Positions 5,388 through 7,675 of a stretch of DNA of 7,675 nt are shown here, piece by piece. A program made the translations under genes and the position numbers. The DNA comes from Phenylobacterium sp. (GTDB lineage Bacteria; Pseudomonadota; Alphaproteobacteria; Caulobacterales; Caulobacteraceae): NCBI GenBank assembly GCA_028698405.1, contig JAQVDF010000073.1:1-7675 (forward strand), written 5' to 3'. How positions within the stretch are numbered: the stretch's first letter is position 1; each line of letters starts with the position of its first letter. Under the pieces are notes generated by a model, which searched no databases, was not told the DNA's origin, and was given only the letters and a program-made list of their open reading frames with translations.

Positions 5388-5416
5388 GTGACGCCGCCGC
5401 ATCGCGAGGCTAGAAC
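5388..5416 (+). promoter_or_regulatory. rdgB-hemW promoter, Caulobacter housekeeping type
   Basis: GTGACGC (5388-5394) matches TTGACGS at 6 of 7 positions. After 14 bp comes GCTAGAAC (5409-5416), a perfect fit to GCTANAWC. The start of transcription would fall about 7 nt later, at or next to the rdgB ATG (5424). No Shine-Dalgarno lies between, so the mRNA is predicted to be leaderless or nearly so. Confidence 0.65.
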
Positions 5417-5423
5417 GCCGCCC

Positions 5424-6023
5424 ATGCCTCTCAGCCTGCCTGCCGGCCAGAAGATCGTCGTCGCCACCCACAACCCGGGGAAGGCGAAGGAGCTGGCCGC
5501 GATCCTCGACAACCGCTTCGAGCTGGTGACCGCCGGCGCGCTCGGCCTGCCGGAGCCGGAGGAGACCGAGACCACCTTCGTCGGCAACGCGCTGATCAAG
5601 GCGCGGGCGTCGGCCGACGCCTCCGGACTGGTGGCGCTGGCCGACGATTCCGGCCTCTCGGTGGCCGCGCTGGGCGGCGCGCCGGGCGTGCATTCGGCGC
5701 GCTGGGCCGGGCCCGAGAAGGACTTCGCGCTGGCCATGCGCAAGGTCGAGGAGCGGCTGGAGGAGACCGAAGGCGAGGACTCCTCGGCCTGGTTCACCTG
5801 CGCCCTGGCGGTGGCCTGGCCGAACGGCCCGGCGGTGGTGGTCGAGGGCCGGGTGGACGGCCAGCTGGTGTTCCCGCCGCGCGGGACCCGCGGCTTCGGC
5901 TACGACCCGATCTTCCTGCCGAACGGCCACGACCAGACCTTCGGCGAGATGGACGCGGCCGCCAAGGACGCCATCAGCCACCGCGCCCTGGCCTTCGAGA
6001 AGCTCAAGGCCGCCCTGCTGTGA
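5424..6023 (+). CDS. rdgB: RdgB, XTP/dITP/ITP pyrophosphatase (Ham1 family)
   Basis: Cytosolic enzyme that hydrolyses XTP, dITP and ITP to the monophosphate plus pyrophosphate, keeping deaminated purines out of DNA and RNA. The 199-aa product has all family motifs in order: ATHNPGK (14-20) near the N-terminus for the triphosphate, FVGNALIKA with Lys59, LADDSGL (72-78) with catalytic Asp75, [10 protein letters not shown] (87-96), FGYDPIF (158-164), and Lys181 followed by SHR (185-187) for base recognition. Its length is normal. The ATG at 5424 gives the usual short lead-in; an open frame extends further upstream but crosses the REP-like hairpins and is not conserved-looking. It is the first gene of a two-gene operon, overlapping hemW by 4 bp. 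Confidence 0.96.
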   Translation: MPLSLPAGQKIVVATHNPGKAKELAAILDNRFELVTAGALGLPEPEETETTFVGNALIKARASADASGLVALADDSGLSVAALGGAPGVHSARWAGPEKDFALAMRKVEERLEETEGEDSSAWFTCALAVAWPNGPAVVVEGRVDGQLVFPPRGTRGFGYDPIFLPNGHDQTFGEMDAAAKDAISHRALAFEKLKAALL

Positions 6024-7171
6024 CACCCGCCCCGCCGCTGGGGGTCTACATCCACTGGCCCTACTGCGCGCGCATCTGCCCCTACTGCGACTTCAACGTC
6101 TTCAGGGACCGCGGGCGGGCGGACGAGCAGGCGGCTCTGGTTCAGGCCATCGCCGAGGACCTGAAGACCCAGGCGGCGTTGACCGGCCCGCGCGAACTGG
6201 TCTCGATCTTCTTCGGCGGCGGCACGCCTTCGCTGATGGACCCGCAGGCGGTCGCCGACCTGGTGGCGCTGGCCGGTCGCCTGTGGACCCCGGCGTCCGA
6301 CCTCGAGGTCAGCCTGGAGGCCAATCCCACCGACGCCGAGACGGCCAGGTTCGCCGCGCTCGCCCACGCGGGGGTAGAGCGGCTGTCGCTCGGCCTGCAG
6401 GCGCTGGACGATGCGGCCCTGGCCTTCCTGGGCCGCAACCACGACGCGGCGGCCGGCCGGCGGGCCGCGGCGGCTGCGGCGCGCGCCTTCCCACGGCTGT
6501 CGGTCGACCTGATCTACGCCCGCCCCGGACAGACGCCGGCGGCCTGGAGGGACGAGCTCGGCGAAGCGCTGGCGCTCGGCCCCGGGCACGTCTCGCCCTA
6601 CCAGCTGACCATCGAGGCCGGCACAGCCTTCGACCGCGCCGTGCGCCGCGGACGCTTCGCCCCGCCCGACGCGGATCTCGCCGCCGAGCTCTTCGAGACA
6701 ACGCAGGCGGTGCTGGAGCAGGCCGGATTCGACGCCTACGAGGTCTCCAACCACGCCCGGGGCGCGGCCGCCCGCTCGCGCCACAACCTCGTCTACTGGC
6801 GGGGCTGGGACTACGTGGGCGCAGGTCCCGGCGCGCACGGACGGCTGACCGGCGCCACCGGACGCGAGGCGACCATCGCGCACGCCCGGCCCGCCGACTA
6901 CATCGCCGCGGTCCGCGAAACCGGCCTGGGGTTCTCCTCCCGCGAGCCGCTTTCCCCCGTCGAGGCCGCCGAGGAGCGGCTCCTGCTGGGCCTGCGCATC
7001 GTCGAGGGCGTGCCCTTTGCGGAGCTGGCGGCGCTGGAGCTATCGCCCCGCCACCCGCGCGTCGTCGGACTCGCCGAGGCCGGGCTCGTCGCGGACGATC
7101 CCGAACGCCTGCGCGCGACGCCGGCCGGGCGGCTGGTGCTGGATTCGCTGACCGCGCGCCTCGTCGCCTGA
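6020..7171 (+). CDS. hemW: HemW, radical SAM heme chaperone
   Basis: Member of the HemN-like radical SAM group, often listed as oxygen-independent coproporphyrinogen III oxidase; HemW proteins bind heme and are thought to deliver it to membrane heme proteins. The 383-aa product starts with [19 protein letters not shown], holding the 4Fe-4S cysteines C16, C20 and C23. The cysteine found two residues later in true HemN is Phe25 here, which marks it as HemW. Further features are the SAM-binding FFGGGTPS (64-71), SLEANPT (98-104), [10 protein letters not shown] (118-127), YEVSNHA (240-246), the HNLVYW motif (255-260) characteristic of HemW, and a C-terminal winged-helix-like part. It starts with GTG at 6020, overlapping the rdgB TGA as GTGA, so translation is likely coupled. 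It converges on the stress-protein gene with 6 bp between the stops. Confidence 0.95.
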   Translation: MTPAPPLGVYIHWPYCARICPYCDFNVFRDRGRADEQAALVQAIAEDLKTQAALTGPRELVSIFFGGGTPSLMDPQAVADLVALAGRLWTPASDLEVSLEANPTDAETARFAALAHAGVERLSLGLQALDDAALAFLGRNHDAAAGRRAAAAAARAFPRLSVDLIYARPGQTPAAWRDELGEALALGPGHVSPYQLTIEAGTAFDRAVRRGRFAPPDADLAAELFETTQAVLEQAGFDAYEVSNHARGAAARSRHNLVYWRGWDYVGAGPGAHGRLTGATGREATIAHARPADYIAAVRETGLGFSSREPLSPVEAAEERLLLGLRIVEGVPFAELAALELSPRHPRVVGLAEAGLVADDPERLRATPAGRLVLDSLTARLVA

Positions 7172-7177
7172 GCCGCG

Positions 7178-7651
7178 TCAGGCCAGATCGGCGATCTCCT
7201 CGTCGGTGAGGTCGCCCGGGACGACGGTGACCGGCAGCTTGCGGCTGCCCCACTTGACGCCCTCCTTGGCGATCGAGGCGACCAGCGGCCCGGGGCCCCG
7301 GCCGCCGACCGCCGCGGCGAGCACCAGGATCTTGATGTCCGGGTCGTCGGCGACGACCTGGCGCAACGCCGCGCGCGTGTTGTCGGCGTGCTTGATGATG
7401 AACTCGGGCGGATGGGCGGTCTCGGCGATGACGAACTCGGCCATCTTCTGCAGCACCGCCTCGGCCTCCTGGCGGGCCTGGCGCTCGATCTCCTCGCGCA
7501 CACCGCTCCAGTGCTCGAACACCGCCGGCTCGATGACCCGCAGCAGGGCCACATGCCCGCCGGTCGAGCGGGCGCGCCGGCAGGCGAAGCGGAGCGCGGC
7601 CTGGAACTCCGGCGAGTCGTCGGCGATGACCAGGAACTTGCGCTGGCTCAT
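7178..7651 (-). CDS. Universal stress protein (UspA-fold) family
   Basis: A 157-aa single-domain protein with the Usp alpha/beta layout. It has strand 1 with an acidic tip, RKFLVIADDSPE (4-15); helix QAALRFACRRARSTGGHVALLRVIE (17-41); a charged helix REEIERQARQEAEAVL (52-67); strand EFIIKHAD (83-90); and the late IKILVLAAAVGGRGPG and LPVTVVPG segments. Usp proteins are cytosolic and stress-linked, some binding ATP. Here the usual ATP signature G-x2-G-x9-G-S/T is not met cleanly: the region 116-136 is GGRGPG then a longer helix ending WGSRK, so nucleotide binding is doubtful. The ATG at 7651 opens directly at strand 1. Only 24 bp upstream are in the window, with no ribosome site or promoter visible. 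It converges on hemW. Confidence 0.88.
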   Translation of the reverse strand: MSQRKFLVIADDSPEFQAALRFACRRARSTGGHVALLRVIEPAVFEHWSGVREEIERQARQEAEAVLQKMAEFVIAETAHPPEFIIKHADNTRAALRQVVADDPDIKILVLAAAVGGRGPGPLVASIAKEGVKWGSRKLPVTVVPGDLTDEEIADLA

Positions 7652-7675
7652 GGGGCGGACGGTGAGCGAAGCCGG

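Noticed and set aside
5226..5423. CcrM (GANTC) or CtrA (TTAA-N7-TTAA) cell-cycle sites in the intergenic regions
   Set aside because: None seen in this spacer or in the hrcA/rph and small-gene spacers; GANTC occurs only inside coding regions as expected by chance.
4917..5423. Upstream extension of rdgB
   Set aside because: The open frame crosses DUF2975 on the other strand and the palindromes; RdgB is complete from 5424 and the promoter lies just upstream of that ATG.
5900..6883. 327-codon minus-strand frame opposite rdgB and hemW
   Set aside because: Antisense shadow of genes with full motif sets.
6283..7209. 308-codon plus-strand frame inside hemW
   Set aside because: Arg/Gly-rich out-of-phase reading of hemW.

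Overview
The window is GC-rich (roughly 70 percent by eye) housekeeping DNA from an alphaproteobacterium, most likely a member of the Caulobacteraceae (Caulobacter/Phenylobacterium type). This placement rests on three things: the DnaN, HrcA, RNase PH and HemW proteins look like those of that family; the chain dnaN, grpE, hrcA, divergent rph, then rdgB-hemW is typical of the group; and the best promoter in the window (before rdgB) fits the Caulobacter housekeeping consensus TTGACGS-N10-14-GCTANAWC. No sequence search was run, so genus is an inference.

Layout from left to right. 1-342 (+): the C-terminal end of a DUF2059-like protein. 332-1450 (-): dnaN, the sliding clamp, whose 3' end overlaps that gene by 11 bp. 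1451-1612: a spacer with a GC-rich hairpin after grpE and a weak candidate dnaN promoter. 1613-2230 (-) and 2240-3307 (-): grpE and hrcA, a heat-shock operon transcribed hrcA then grpE. 3308-3414: a compact divergent promoter region. 3415-4131 (+): rph. 4132-5423: a stretch of mostly opposite-strand material containing an unlisted 35-aa gene with its own promoter and operator-like palindrome (4157-4331), a DUF2975 membrane protein plus XRE regulator pair (4453-5225), and a doublet of REP-like palindromes (5306-5380). 5424-6023 and 6020-7171 (+): rdgB and hemW, overlapping by 4 bp. 7178-7651 (-): a universal stress protein, convergent with hemW.

Most of the genes serve basic cell maintenance: replication (DnaN), protein folding control (HrcA, GrpE), RNA 3'-end processing (RNase PH), nucleotide pool cleaning (RdgB), and heme handling (HemW). 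In many alphaproteobacteria rph, rdgB and hemW lie close together; here they are split by about 1.3 kb of reverse-strand material, and that is where the least explained sequence lies. The two best leads are the 35-aa gene at 4157-4264 and the paired palindromes at 5306-5380. The two palindromes are inverted copies of one element and differ in one stem by changes that preserve pairing. I see no phage, transposase, CRISPR array, tRNA or rRNA in the window.
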